A DNA stretch of 64,000 bases from Enhygromyxa salina (GTDB lineage Bacteria > Myxococcota_A > Polyangia > Nannocystales > Nannocystaceae), in contig NZ_PVNL01000135.1 of the NCBI RefSeq assembly GCF_002994635.1, positions 62,001 to 126,000 of the forward strand, given 5' to 3'. The translations under genes were made by a program, and so were the position numbers. The notes below the pieces were generated by a model, which saw only the letters and a list, made by a program, of their open reading frames with translations, had not been told where the DNA came from and did not search any database. Each line of letters opens with the position of its first letter. Positions within the stretch are counted from its first letter, which is position 1. This document shows positions 50,336 through 60,125 of this stretch, one piece after another.

Positions 50336-50421
50336 GCCCGACATCGCTGTCGTGAGCGATGCGGAGCAGTTCGGTCGAACCGCGTGGTGACGCGCATCGG
50401 CGGCCGCGGTGTTCGAGGGTC

Positions 50422-51024
50422 ATGCTGCCTGGACTCGCGCTCGCTGGCTTACTGCTCACTCCACCCACCGCCGCCGTCGGTCCCGAAGCTCGGCTCGCCG
50501 AGCTCGACCACCGCCGGATGGAGATCCACGTCGGACCTCGGGTCTACGGTCGGTTCCTCGACGCGCCGCCAGCGGTCGGCGGCTCCCTGCAGCTCGGGCT
50601 GGGGGTCCGGGTGGTTCGGGGACTGTACGTCACCGGTGAGCTCGGGGCCGGCGCGCACGCGCTCCCGGTTGGCGTGGGCGCGCAGGGGTTCTTGGGGATC
50701 CGTCACGAGCTGCGGATGTCCTCGTGGGTTCGGCCGAGCTACTCGCTGGGGTACACCCACCTTGTCGACGCCAGCTTCGATGTGGGGGCTGACGTCGACA
50801 GTGGCTGTGGCAAATCCGGCGACCACGGGTTCTCGTTCGACGGCTTGGCCTCGACCGAGCTCGCGTCGCGCAGCGGCGCCCAGGCCGGGCTGGGGCTGCG
50901 CTTTCCGTTTCGCAAAGCCCCGCGCCTGTCGCTGTATTTGCGGGCGGACGCCAGCTACTACTTCGACGATCGTCCGGGGCGGCTGCAGGCGGGGGGCAGC
51001 CTGGGGCTACAGGTCGTGTTCTGA
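50422..51024 (+). CDS. Predicted small outer-membrane beta-barrel protein
   Basis: 200 residues from ATG 50422 with GAGG just upstream. After a signal peptide (LPGLALAGLLLTPPTAA), Gly/aromatic alternating strands fill the protein (EIHVGPRVYGRFLDAPPAVG; SLQLGLGVRVVRGLYVTGEL; LGYTHLVDASFDVGADV; LSLYLRADASYYFDDR) and the last residue is Phe, as in OmpA/OmpW-like barrels. It has no assigned function. Confidence 0.7.
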   Translation: MLPGLALAGLLLTPPTAAVGPEARLAELDHRRMEIHVGPRVYGRFLDAPPAVGGSLQLGLGVRVVRGLYVTGELGAGAHALPVGVGAQGFLGIRHELRMSSWVRPSYSLGYTHLVDASFDVGADVDSGCGKSGDHGFSFDGLASTELASRSGAQAGLGLRFPFRKAPRLSLYLRADASYYFDDRPGRLQAGGSLGLQVVF

Positions 51025-51134
51025 GCTCGGCCCCCACCACACCTCGCGTCGGGGAGCGCTCATGGTGCCAAACGCGAAACGCTCGCGCTGCTTGAGGATC
51101 GAGCCACATCTGGGTAGGTTGCCCGTCGATCGCC

Positions 51135-51683
51135 ATGACGACCCGCAACATCTATCTTGCTTCTATCCTGCTTCTCACGATCGGCGCTTGCTCGGACGAG
51201 GGCGACGGGGATCAGTTCGCCTCGCTCACCACGACCTCGGTGACGCTCAGCAACAACGGCAGCAACACCAACGGCGACGGCGACGGCGACGAGGACGAGA
51301 CCTCGGGCACCGACACGGCCTCCACGGCGCCCGGCGACGGCGATCCCGATCCCACCACGGGCGACGGCGACGGCGACCCGGATCCCACCACGGGTGACGG
51401 TGATGGCGACCCTGACCCGACTACCGGCGACGGAGACGGCGACGGCGACGGCGACGACCCTGTGTTCAACTGTGGCTGGCTCGAGGCCGAGGCCTACTAC
51501 GCCTGTGGCGGAAACGGCGAGGATCCCGACGGCGTCCACCCGAGCTCGTGTCCCGCCAATTTGGTGGAGGGCGAGCCGTGCGGTGAGCTGTCGGGTGAGG
51601 GCTGTTGCGATGGCAACGGCGACAACTGGTACTGCGGCACCGACGGCCAGACGGAAGCCGTGGTCCTGGACGTCTGCGGGTAG
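51135..51683 (+). CDS. Lipoprotein with Gly-Asp repeats and Cys-rich C-terminal domain
   Basis: 182 residues. The signal ends in LLTIGAC. The linker contains three near-identical DPDPTTGDGDG units (coded by about 33-base DNA repeats at 51343-51438) plus other Gly-Asp runs, then a small domain with about 9 Cys (FNCGWLEAEAYYACGG, PSSCPANLVEGEPCG, GEGCCDGNGDNWYC, LDVCG) that is probably disulfide-bonded. A surface role is likely. Confidence 0.8.
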   Translation: MTTRNIYLASILLLTIGACSDEGDGDQFASLTTTSVTLSNNGSNTNGDGDGDEDETSGTDTASTAPGDGDPDPTTGDGDGDPDPTTGDGDGDPDPTTGDGDGDGDGDDPVFNCGWLEAEAYYACGGNGEDPDGVHPSSCPANLVEGEPCGELSGEGCCDGNGDNWYCGTDGQTEAVVLDVCG

Positions 51684-51775
51684 TCGGCTGGGCCACCAAC
51701 GCGATCGCGTTGGTGGCCGCGTGTACGCCCGCCGAAGAGTTGGTGTGAGTCGGCCTCGGGCGCGAAGAGCCGAAC

Positions 51776-54700
51776 TCAGCGAACCCCGCGGAGCCGCGAC
51801 ACCAGCGTGAACGCGCACGGCACCACGTAGAGCGTGAGCACCGTCGACAGCGCCAAGCCGCCCAGCACGATCGCACCGACGCCGCGATACAGCTCCGAGC
51901 CGGAGCCCGGGAACACGACCATCGGCACGAGCCCAGCGAGGGAGGTCAGCGCGCTCATGAAGATCGGTCGGACCCGCGCTTCGACGGCGTCGGGCACGGC
52001 GAGCGCGAGCGAGCTGCCATCGCGCATTCGGGCGAGCGCGCCGTCGACGACCAAGATCGCGTTGTTGACCACGACCCCGATCAAGATCAGGAAGCCCATC
52101 GCGGTCATCAGGTCGAACGGCTGATCCCCCAGGAATCGATCGACGATCAGCAGCCCAAACACCCCACCAGCGCCGGCCAAGGGCACGGTCACGAGCACGG
52201 CGAGGGGCGCGATGAAGTCCTCGAACAGGGCCGCGAGCAGCAGGTACGAGATCAACACGGCGAGCACCAACACCTGGCCGAAGCGGCCCTTGGTCTGCTC
52301 GAGCTTGCCGGCGGTGCCCGACAGGCTCACGCCCACGCCGGCTGGGATCGCCTCGCTCTGCTGCATCTGATCCACGCGGGCGCGGATCAGCTCCATGGCG
52401 GTCTCGAGCGCGAGATCCTCGGGTGGGGTGACCTGCAAGGTGATCGATCGGGAGCGCTCGATCCGGCGGATCTGCGTGGGCCCCAGGCGCTCGTGGATCT
52501 GCGCGAGGGTCCCGAGCGGGACCACCTGACCACCAGGCGTGGTGACCGGGGCAGCGGCGAGCTCGTTTGGCGTCAGCTGATCGGGGTCGTGGTTGCCGGG
52601 CGCGCGGGCCACCAGCGCGCGCAAGACCACGTCGACCTTGGACTCGCCGTCCTTGCCCCACTCGCCGATGATCGAGCCGTCGACGAGCGCGTCGACGGCC
52701 TGGCCGAGCTCGGCCCCACCGACCCGCAGGCCGGCGGTCTCGTCGCGGTTGGGGACCACCTGCAGCTCGGGCGCGCCGAGCTCGAGCGAGGGGATCGGGC
52801 GCAGCTGCGCGGTCGGGATGTCCTCGCGGATCGCCCCCATCAGCGCCAACCCAGCGCCGACGAGCTCGCGCAGATCCGAGCCGGAGAGATCGACCTCTAC
52901 GGCGCGTCCACCCCCGAGCCGGTTGGCGAACAGCGACGCCTGGCTGGCGAACGCGTAGGTGCCCGGGACCTCGGCTTGGACCTGCCGATAAAAGCCCGCG
53001 AGCTCGTTCGCGCGGGTCTCGTCGACCGCCGCCGCGCCGCAGAACACCTGGTTGGGATCGCCCACGAAGAAGCTGCGGCGGATCGCCGGGACGCCATCTT
53101 TGTCGACACCTGTGTGCTCGCCGACGGTGGCCTGGAACCGCTCGCCGATCTGCTCGACCTCCGCGATCGAGTAGCCGGGCGGCGGCGTGATGATGCCAAA
53201 TACCAGGTTGCGGTTGCCGGTCGGCAGGTACTCCATCGGCGGGAGCAACAGCAGGCCGAGGGTGATCGAGGCGCCGACGGCCGCCACGAACACGGTCAGC
53301 GCGCGCCCCGAGTTGGCGGTCAGCCACGCGACCTGGCGGCCCACGACCGCTCGCATGCGCGGCCCGAGGCCACCCGCCCGGTCTGGTGGGGGCGTGGACT
53401 CGCCCGCCAGCTCACGCTCGCGCTGTCGCTGCGCCTTGGTCTTCAAGAACCGCGCGGCCAGGCTGGGGATCGCAAACACCGAGACCACCAGCGAAACCAG
53501 GACCGCGACCGAGATCGCCGCCGCGACGTCGCGGAGCAGCTCGCCGACCTCGTCCTGCCACAGGATCACCGGGATGAACACGGCGGCGGTCGTGGCGGTG
53601 CTGGCCAGCAGCGCGCCCCAGACCTCGCCGACGCCGCGCAGCGCAGCCTCGGACATGGTGTCGACGCGGTCGCGCCAGGTGTCGATGCTCTCGAGCACGA
53701 CGATCGAGTTGTCGACGACCATGCCGACCGCGAACGCGGTGCCGGCCAGCGAGACCACGTTGACGGTGCGCCCGAGCACGGCCATGCCCAGCGCGGTGCC
53801 AAACACACACACGGGGATCGACAGACCGATCAACCCGGCCGCGCCGACGCTGCGCAAGAACAGCCACAGGACCAAGATCGCCAGGCCGCTGCCGAGCAGC
53901 AGGTTCTGACGGACCAGCCCGAGCGCGCCCTGGATGTAGTCGGTCTGATCGTCGAGGACCTCGATGGTCAGGCCCTCGGGGCCCATCTTCTCGAGCTGCA
54001 GCTCGTCGACGGTGTCGCGGATCTGCTGCGAGACCTCGAGCACGTTGGAGCCGGCCTCGCGGAACAGCAGCAGCACCATCGACGGCCGATCGTCGGTCAT
54101 GGCCACGCCAAACGGCTTGCGCAGCGCGACGGTCACGCTGGCCACGTCGCCGAGCAGGATCGGGGTGCCGCCTGCCCCCGCGCCGATGACGACCTGCTCG
54201 AGCTGCTTGGCCTCGCTGGGGGTCAGCACGGTGCGGACCAGCAGGCGGCGCTTGCCGAGCGTGACGTCGCCAGCGGACACGTCGGTCAGCTCCCCGCGCA
54301 CGCGCTCGGCGACCGTGGAGATCCGAATGTTGCGGGCCGCCAGCTCGCCCGCGTCGAGGTCGATGTGAACCTCCGTGTCGCGCCCGCCGATGTGGCGGAT
54401 GCTGGCCACGCCCGGGATCCGCTCGAGCCGGGGCAGGATGTCATCTTCGACCCACGTGCGGTACGGCGCGACCGCCAGGCCGTCGGGCGAGCGGATCGCG
54501 ATGATCGACAGCGGCGGGCCCGAGTTGCTCGCGGTCGCGACGACGGGTTGGTCCGCGGCCTCCGGGTACGCAGCGACCTCGGTCAGCGCGTTCGAGACCC
54601 GCACGAGCGCGACGTCGAGATCCGTACCGACCTCGAACTCGAGGGTGATCTGGGCCTGATCGGGCTTGGCCTCGGACTCCATGCGCACGAGGCCGACGAC

Positions 54701-54973
54701 GGACTTGAGCGCCTCTTCTTGGTCCTCGAGCAGCTCGGCCTCGACCTCGGCTGGGCTCGAGCCGGGCCAGCGCGTGGTCACGGTGACCGACGGGATCATC
54801 ACGTCGGGGGTCAGCTGGATCGGCAACCGCGCGATCGAGAGCAGCCCGGCGAGGATCACCAGGATCAGCCCCACGCTCACGGTCACGGGTCGCCCGATGA
54901 TCGTGGCGAGCAGTGAATTGCGGTCGGAGCTGCCGTCGGAGCTGCGCTGGGCGTCGGGTTGGGGCTCGCTCAC
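51776..54973 (-). CDS. RND efflux transporter inner-membrane pump
   Basis: 1065 residues, the size of AcrB/MexB-type pumps. TM1 (PVTVSVGLILVILAGLLSIAR) is followed by a porter domain (DVMIPSVTVTTRWPGSSPAEVEAE) and the membrane core with GTAFAVGMVVDNSIVVLESID (where the classical pump has two Asp, here one is Asn). It is drug/proton-antiport-like. It overlaps the adaptor gene upstream (ATGA at 54970-54973). No outer-membrane channel gene is adjacent, so a TolC homologue elsewhere is probably used. The substrate is unknown. Confidence 0.93.
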   Translation of the reverse strand: MSEPQPDAQRSSDGSSDRNSLLATIIGRPVTVSVGLILVILAGLLSIARLPIQLTPDVMIPSVTVTTRWPGSSPAEVEAELLEDQEEALKSVVGLVRMESEAKPDQAQITLEFEVGTDLDVALVRVSNALTEVAAYPEAADQPVVATASNSGPPLSIIAIRSPDGLAVAPYRTWVEDDILPRLERIPGVASIRHIGGRDTEVHIDLDAGELAARNIRISTVAERVRGELTDVSAGDVTLGKRRLLVRTVLTPSEAKQLEQVVIGAGAGGTPILLGDVASVTVALRKPFGVAMTDDRPSMVLLLFREAGSNVLEVSQQIRDTVDELQLEKMGPEGLTIEVLDDQTDYIQGALGLVRQNLLLGSGLAILVLWLFLRSVGAAGLIGLSIPVCVFGTALGMAVLGRTVNVVSLAGTAFAVGMVVDNSIVVLESIDTWRDRVDTMSEAALRGVGEVWGALLASTATTAAVFIPVILWQDEVGELLRDVAAAISVAVLVSLVVSVFAIPSLAARFLKTKAQRQRERELAGESTPPPDRAGGLGPRMRAVVGRQVAWLTANSGRALTVFVAAVGASITLGLLLLPPMEYLPTGNRNLVFGIITPPPGYSIAEVEQIGERFQATVGEHTGVDKDGVPAIRRSFFVGDPNQVFCGAAAVDETRANELAGFYRQVQAEVPGTYAFASQASLFANRLGGGRAVEVDLSGSDLRELVGAGLALMGAIREDIPTAQLRPIPSLELGAPELQVVPNRDETAGLRVGGAELGQAVDALVDGSIIGEWGKDGESKVDVVLRALVARAPGNHDPDQLTPNELAAAPVTTPGGQVVPLGTLAQIHERLGPTQIRRIERSRSITLQVTPPEDLALETAMELIRARVDQMQQSEAIPAGVGVSLSGTAGKLEQTKGRFGQVLVLAVLISYLLLAALFEDFIAPLAVLVTVPLAGAGGVFGLLIVDRFLGDQPFDLMTAMGFLILIGVVVNNAILVVDGALARMRDGSSLALAVPDAVEARVRPIFMSALTSLAGLVPMVVFPGSGSELYRGVGAIVLGGLALSTVLTLYVVPCAFTLVSRLRGVR

Positions 54974-56139
54974 GAGGCTGGCCCTTCGTCGGCTGGGCCC
55001 ACGTCACCGCCGTCCGCGGTGATCGGGCGCACCGACTGCCCCGGTCGCAGGCGCTCGTTCCCGCGGGTGACGACGACGGCCCCGACGGACAGGCCCTCGC
55101 CACGGACCAACGCCTCGTCCGCGGTGGTCGCCACGACCTCGACGACGATCGGCTTGGCGCTGCCGTCGTCGACGACGAGCACGCGGGTGTCGACCGCCCC
55201 CAGCACCAGCGCGTCGCGGGGCACGATCACGGCGTCTGCGCTGGGACCCGCGCCGACCTCGTAGCGAACCGAGAAGCCGACGTCGACGGGGGCACCCGGC
55301 AACAGCCACGCACGCGGCTCGCTCGGACGGACCCGGACCTTGAGCGTGCGGGTGCCACGGTCGAGCGAGGGCACCACCGCGAGCACTTCGCCGGCGCCGA
55401 TCGCCGCCCCGCTGGCACCGACTCCGAGCAGGCCCCCGGCCGGACGCAGGGCCACCTCGGCGCCAACTTGCAGGTGCGACGCGAGCTCGGGGCGGACGTC
55501 GACGAGGATCTCGAGATCGTCGATCGCCACCAGCTCGAGCACGGCCTGCCCCGGGTTGAGCCACTGACCGAGATCCGCGTAGCGGGCCGCGACGACGCCC
55601 GCGAACGGAGCCGCGAGCTGGTAGTCGGACAGCTGGGCCTGGGCCGCGCGGATCTCTGCAGCGAGCCGACGCTTGCGAGCTTCGAGCGTGTCTGCGCGGG
55701 CGCCCTGCCGCTCGATCTCTTCGCCGGGCAGGATCTGGTCGCCGAGCGCAGAGGCGCGATCGGCCTCGCGGCGGGCCTGATCGAGCTCTCGCTCGCTCTC
55801 GCGCCGGCTCGAGACCGCCGCTGACAGCTGCGCGCTGGCCTGGCGCTTGTCGATCTCGACCAACAGCGCGCCTTGTTCGACGTGATCGCCCTCGCGCGCC
55901 TCGATCATCACGATCTCGCCGCCGGCCCCGAGCGCGAGCTGGGCCGAGCGCAGCGAGCGGACCTCGCCGATGAACACCCACTCGTCGACGAGCTGCCCCG
56001 CGCGAGCCGACGCGACCTCGACCGGCGCAGGCGGTTGGTCTTGCTTGGCCGGCGGCGCTTCGTCGACGCCACAGCCGAGCACGCCCGCTGCTGTGAGCAG
56101 CGTGAGCGTCGGGATCAGCGCTCGCAACAGGTTCGGCAC
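54970..56139 (-). CDS. RND efflux periplasmic adaptor lipoprotein
   Basis: 389 residues. The signal ends in lipobox GVLGC. The adaptor layout is complete: a lipoyl-like half (GEIVMIEAREGDHVEQGALLVE), a coiled hairpin rich in Ala/Arg/Glu (RESERELDQARREADRA ... ARADTLEARKRRLAAEIRAAQ), the second lipoyl half (YQLAAPFAGVVAARYADLGQ) and a beta-barrel. It bridges the pump to an outer-membrane channel. Co-translated with the pump gene downstream. Confidence 0.92.
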   Translation of the reverse strand: MPNLLRALIPTLTLLTAAGVLGCGVDEAPPAKQDQPPAPVEVASARAGQLVDEWVFIGEVRSLRSAQLALGAGGEIVMIEAREGDHVEQGALLVEIDKRQASAQLSAAVSSRRESERELDQARREADRASALGDQILPGEEIERQGARADTLEARKRRLAAEIRAAQAQLSDYQLAAPFAGVVAARYADLGQWLNPGQAVLELVAIDDLEILVDVRPELASHLQVGAEVALRPAGGLLGVGASGAAIGAGEVLAVVPSLDRGTRTLKVRVRPSEPRAWLLPGAPVDVGFSVRYEVGAGPSADAVIVPRDALVLGAVDTRVLVVDDGSAKPIVVEVVATTADEALVRGEGLSVGAVVVTRGNERLRPGQSVRPITADGGDVGPADEGPAS

Positions 56140-56183
56140 AGCGGGGCAGTTGTGTCGCCCCGTACGCGCGTTTGCAAGCGACG

Positions 56184-56672
56184 TTACTCGGGCTGTGGGA
56201 CCGCGCCATTGCCGGACGTGACGGTTACCACTTCGCCCGCGACCGCGGTGCCGCGCTCGATGCCCAGCAGGCGAACCCTGCCGGTCGCGACGAGCTCACC
56301 ATCGTGCGTGATGTTCACCTCCCAGACCTGGGTGCGACGACCGCGAGCCAGCGGCCGCGCGCGACCGATCAACGTGCCGGACCGGACGGCCCGCAAGAAC
56401 GAGGTGTGGTTGTCGAGCCCGACCGTGTGCCGACCGAACGCCTCGAGGTTGAGCGCGGCACCGACCGACGCGAGCGTCTCGACCATCGACGAATACACAC
56501 CGCCGTGCACGAGCCCGTAGGGTTGCTGGTGGGTCGGCCCGAGCTCGAGCTCAGCCACGACCTCGTCGTAGCTGGCGCTCACGAAGCGCAGGCCGATCAG
56601 CTCGTTGAAGCCACCGCGGATCGCGTTGAGGTCGTCGACGGCCGACTCGGGAAGCAGAGGTCGCTCGGTCAC
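56184..56672 (-). CDS. PaaI-type hotdog thioesterase
   Basis: 162 residues from GTG 56672; a longer frame to 56744 adds non-conserved sequence. The hotdog core is clear: GLRFVSASYDEVVAELEL, GLVHGGVYSSMVETLASVGA (HGG and catalytic Glu), VGLDNHTSFLRAVRSGTL. The family hydrolyses acyl-CoA esters (phenylacetyl-CoA or DHNA-CoA relatives). It is divergent from the 3D-domain gene and 45 bases downstream of the adaptor gene start. Confidence 0.85.
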   Translation of the reverse strand: MTERPLLPESAVDDLNAIRGGFNELIGLRFVSASYDEVVAELELGPTHQQPYGLVHGGVYSSMVETLASVGAALNLEAFGRHTVGLDNHTSFLRAVRSGTLIGRARPLARGRRTQVWEVNITHDGELVATGRVRLLGIERGTAVAGEVVTVTSGNGAVPQPE

Positions 56673-56787
56673 GACCCGCAGCTTAGTCCGGTTTGCAGCA
56701 CGGACGACCCCAAGCGCATGGCGCTCTAGCCCGGCAAACCGCACGCGAGCGTCGCCTGATCATGACTCGGCAGGCTACCCTCGGAAC

Positions 56788-57468
56788 GTGCGCCCGGTCC
56801 GACTCGCTCCGCTCGTCTTGTCGATCCCGCTCGCGTGCGCCACCGCCAACGGCGACACCGAGGCCGACACGGCCAGCAGCCAGACCACCGCCGACACGAG
56901 CACCCGCACAGCCCCGCCCGCGGGTGACCCCGGCGCGTCGATCGGCGTGTTCGATCTGACCTACTACTGGGTCAGCCACGAAGCCGACTTCGACCCGCCC
57001 GCGAGCACGACGATCGGCACCTGCGCCGGGCAGCGCATCGCAACGGTCCCGGCCGGCTTTGCACGCGCGCTGAAGCTCGAGGGTTCCGGCAAGCTGCTCG
57101 ATGATCGCGTCGTCAACATTGGCGGCTGTGGGTGTGGGGACGGCTACGACTGCTTCGCGGTCCTCGACCCGGCCCGATTTGTGTGGGGTCAAGGCTCGCG
57201 GGGCAACGCGCTGGTGCCCTACCTGAGCATCGCCACCGACACCTCCGTGCTGCCGTTCGGCACATCCGTCTATGCACCTGGCCTCGACGGCGTGGCGCTG
57301 CCAGACGGCCGCACCCACGACGGCTGCCTGCGTGCGGCCGATGTCGGCGGTGGCATCGAGGGCACGCACGTCGACTGGTTCGTGGGACTGAAGGGCAACT
57401 ATCGGCAGCTCGACGCCAACGTGCCCGAGCGGGTCGAGCTCCTCGAGGGCGGGACGCGCTGCCCCTGA
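56788..57468 (+). CDS. 3D-domain lipoprotein (MltA/RpfB-like fold)
   Basis: 226 residues from GTG 56788. The signal ends in LSIPLAC. A Thr-rich linker leads to a 3D domain: TDTSVLPFGTSVYAPGLDG and CLRAADVGGGIEGTHVDWFVG, with the conserved three Asp that form the double-psi barrel active site of murein transglycosylases. CGCGDGYDC is an extra Cys-rich insert. It probably acts on peptidoglycan or is a related wall protein. Confidence 0.8.
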   Translation: MRPVRLAPLVLSIPLACATANGDTEADTASSQTTADTSTRTAPPAGDPGASIGVFDLTYYWVSHEADFDPPASTTIGTCAGQRIATVPAGFARALKLEGSGKLLDDRVVNIGGCGCGDGYDCFAVLDPARFVWGQGSRGNALVPYLSIATDTSVLPFGTSVYAPGLDGVALPDGRTHDGCLRAADVGGGIEGTHVDWFVGLKGNYRQLDANVPERVELLEGGTRCP

Positions 57469-57472
57469 CAGC

Positions 57473-58402
57473 TCAGTCCGCCACGCCCAGCTTGCGCTGC
57501 AGCCACCCGGCGACCCAGTGCCAGGCGAGCTTGGTCCTGGGATCCGTGACCATCCCCATGTGATTCGGACGCAGCCGCGCGAGCTCGCCGGGCGCGTCGT
57601 CGCGACCGAGGACCAGCAGCTCGCGCTGGCGGATCCCGGCGCTGAGTCGCACGGCCGCGGCCGGGCGCGCGTACAGGAGATCGCCCTCGGACATGACGTG
57701 CAACATCGGCGCGTGGATGTGCTCGAGGTTGGCGAAGTAGTCGACGGCGCCGTCCTGCGAGTCCCAGCTGTTGCGGCGCATGAAGCCATGAAACTGGCGC
57801 CAGAAGCTGCGCGCTTCGTCGGCTGAGCCCAGTCGCAGCCGCCGCGCGGGCAAGTAGCCGACCAGCTCGCAGATCAACACGAGCGGCCAGATCAACAGCC
57901 GCTTCAGCCACCAACGCCAGCGACTGGGCTCGAACCGCCGGTTCCAGACCGAGCAGCTCATGGCCACGAGCGCGCCCACGCTCGACTGCGAGTGTTGCCC
58001 GAGCCAGCCCAGCGCGGCGTAGGCAAACACGCTGTGCCCGAGCAGCGCGACCGGCCGCTCGGGCTCGAGCGCGCGGGCGAGGTCCACATAGTGGCCAACG
58101 TCGCTGACGAGCGCGTCGAGATCCCAGTCGCCACCTTGGCGGGGCGTCGGCCCGCTCTCGCCGTGACCGCGCAGATCCGGGACCAACACTCGAAACCCAG
58201 CCGCGACCAGCACCGCGGCGATCGTGGGCCGGTCCGGCCTGCACATGGTTCGGCTGTCGGCCATCATCGCGTGACCAACGACGACGACCCCAAGCGTGGG
58301 ACGCCGATGCGCGGGCGAGAAGTCCCAGACCCGGAGCAGCCAACCATCGTGGGCGCTGATCGAGTGCAGGACCGGGGTCGGGAGGGCTTCGAAGTCGCTC
58401 AC
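57473..58402 (-). CDS. Alpha/beta hydrolase
   Basis: 309 residues from GTG 58402; the open frame extends to 58510 but that part would overlap the divergent permease gene. The fold is visible as GVVVVGHAMMADSRT (oxyanion region HAMM), VPDLRGHGES, the nucleophile in LLGHSVFAYAALG, an acid candidate in HVMSEGDLLYARP, and His in LRPNHMGMVTDP. It resembles serine-aminopeptidase S33-type hydrolases; substrate unknown. It is divergent from the permease across 52 bases. Confidence 0.82.
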   Translation of the reverse strand: MSDFEALPTPVLHSISAHDGWLLRVWDFSPAHRRPTLGVVVVGHAMMADSRTMCRPDRPTIAAVLVAAGFRVLVPDLRGHGESGPTPRQGGDWDLDALVSDVGHYVDLARALEPERPVALLGHSVFAYAALGWLGQHSQSSVGALVAMSCSVWNRRFEPSRWRWWLKRLLIWPLVLICELVGYLPARRLRLGSADEARSFWRQFHGFMRRNSWDSQDGAVDYFANLEHIHAPMLHVMSEGDLLYARPAAAVRLSAGIRQRELLVLGRDDAPGELARLRPNHMGMVTDPRTKLAWHWVAGWLQRKLGVAD

Positions 58403-58454
58403 GGTTCGGGCCCGATGATAGCGTGTCCACGAGCGTTCGTGGTATCCGCCAGGT

Positions 58455-60047
58455 GTGCGCCCCTTCGTCCGCGGTGACATCGACGGCTTCTTCGGGCTCG
58501 CGCTCGACAACTTGGTTCAACTGCTGCTGATCGACGCGCTGTGCCGCTCGCCCTACGTGCTGGGGTTCTCGGACGAGCTGGTCCGCGGCACGATCTTGCC
58601 GGGCGCCGCGATCTCGCTGGTCGTCGGCAACCTGTTCTACGCGCGCCAGGCCATGAAGCTGGCCAGGGAGACCGGACGCGACGACGTGTGCGCGCTGCCC
58701 TACGGCATCAACACGATCTCGCTGTTCGCCCACGTGTTCCTGGTCATGCTCCCGGCCAAGCTCGCGGCCGAGGCCGCCGGGGCGGCTGACCCGGCCCAGG
58801 TCGCGTGGCAAGCCGGGCTGCTCGCGTGCTTTGGCTCGGGCCTGATCGAGCTGGGCGGCTCGTTCGTGGCCGAAAAATTACGCCGGATCACGCCACGCGC
58901 GGCGCTGTTGTCCACGCTCGCCGGGATCGCGCTGGGCTTCATCTCGCTCGGGTTCTTGTTCCGCACCTTCTCGCATCCGATCGTCGGGCTCTCGACCCTG
59001 GCGATCGTGCTGCTGGTCTACTTTGGTCGGGTCCGGTTCAAGGGGCGGCTGCCGGGTGGGCTGGTCGCCGTGGTGATCGGGACCGCGCTGGCGTGGGCGA
59101 TCGGCCTGGCGCCCGCTGGCGACGCGCCGGTCAACAGCGCTGGCTTGATGATCCCACTCCCGGTGATCGGCGACCTGTTCGCGGCGCTGTCACAGCCCGG
59201 CATGCTCGCGGCCTACTTCGCGGTGATCGTCCCCATGGGGCTGTTCAACGTGGTCGGCAGCCTGCAGAACCTCGAGTCGGCCGAGGCCGCCGGGGATCGC
59301 TACCCGGTCGTGCCCTCGCTGGCGGTCAACGGCGCTGGCAGCATCGTCGCCGCGGCGTTTGGCTCGTGCTTCCCCACCACGATCTACATCGGTCACCCGG
59401 GCTGGAAGGCCATGGGCGCGCGGGCCGGCTACTCGGTGCTCAACGCGGTGTTCGTGACCTTCGTGTGCCTCAGCGGCACGCTCGCGTGGATCACCTGGGT
59501 GGTCCCCGTCGACGCGGGCATGGCGATCGTGCTGTGGATCGGGGTGGTGATCACCGCGCAGGCGTTCCAGGTCACGCCCAAGGCCCACGCCCCCGCGGTG
59601 GTGATCGGGCTGCTCCCGGGCGTCGCGGCCTGGGGAGCGGTCATGGCCAAGAACGGGCTGCGGGCGGCGGGCATGGGCAACCCCGAGCGACCGTTCGACG
59701 AGACCCTGGTCGCCGCGTTCTCGGTCAGCGACACGTGGATCGACGGGGCCTTCGCGCTCGAGCAGGGCTTCATCTTCACGGCGATGATCCTGGCCACGGT
59801 CACGGTCCTGATCATCGAGCGGAAGTTCACGATCGCGGGGATCTGGCTGCTGGCCGCGGCGCTGCTGTCCAGCGTGGGCCTGATGCACGGGTATCGCTGG
59901 ACGATGGGCGATACCGTGCTCGAGGTGTTCGCGCCCTGGAACCACCCCGATCGGCTGGGCTGGGCGCAGGGGTATCTGGCGATGGCGGTGGTGATGTTCC
60001 TGGCGCCAAGCGTGACCGAGCCCGACGATGTCGACCACGGCGCGTAG
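58455..60047 (+). CDS. NCS2-type (xanthine/uracil-like) permease
   Basis: 530 residues from GTG 58455, about 13 hydrophobic helices. The start PFVRGDIDGFFGLALDNLVQ and VCALPYGINTISLFAHV, AFGSCFPTTIYIGHPGWK and the internal pseudo-symmetry match the nucleobase/purine permease superfamily rather than MFS. It differs from well-studied xanthine transporters at key binding residues, so the substrate is open. Its stop TAG is the first part of the palindromic repeat at 60044-60100. Confidence 0.82.
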   Translation: MRPFVRGDIDGFFGLALDNLVQLLLIDALCRSPYVLGFSDELVRGTILPGAAISLVVGNLFYARQAMKLARETGRDDVCALPYGINTISLFAHVFLVMLPAKLAAEAAGAADPAQVAWQAGLLACFGSGLIELGGSFVAEKLRRITPRAALLSTLAGIALGFISLGFLFRTFSHPIVGLSTLAIVLLVYFGRVRFKGRLPGGLVAVVIGTALAWAIGLAPAGDAPVNSAGLMIPLPVIGDLFAALSQPGMLAAYFAVIVPMGLFNVVGSLQNLESAEAAGDRYPVVPSLAVNGAGSIVAAAFGSCFPTTIYIGHPGWKAMGARAGYSVLNAVFVTFVCLSGTLAWITWVVPVDAGMAIVLWIGVVITAQAFQVTPKAHAPAVVIGLLPGVAAWGAVMAKNGLRAAGMGNPERPFDETLVAAFSVSDTWIDGAFALEQGFIFTAMILATVTVLIIERKFTIAGIWLLAAALLSSVGLMHGYRWTMGDTVLEVFAPWNHPDRLGWAQGYLAMAVVMFLAPSVTEPDDVDHGA

Positions 60048-60100
60048 AGCACCAATCAGCTTGAATTCACGACGCGACTCCAAACGGATCGGCGATCTAG
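60044..60100. repeat. Short palindromic element of the same family as 27771-27939
   Basis: A 57-base imperfect palindrome bounded by GTAG and CTAG. Its right arm matches the outer 30 bases of the 27771 element with 2 differences, and its left arm matches the other end with 4 differences in 31. It looks like the larger element minus its internal segment. Its first bases form the stop codon of the permease gene; the second end lies 25 bases before the propeller lipoprotein gene. Confidence 0.75.
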
Positions 60101-60125
60101 CCTATTATCGTCGTATCGTCGGCGC

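Noticed and set aside
56723..56732. Third copy of the CTAG palindromic element
   Set aside because: Only nine bases (TAGAGCGCC) match and the adjacent sequence does not continue the element.
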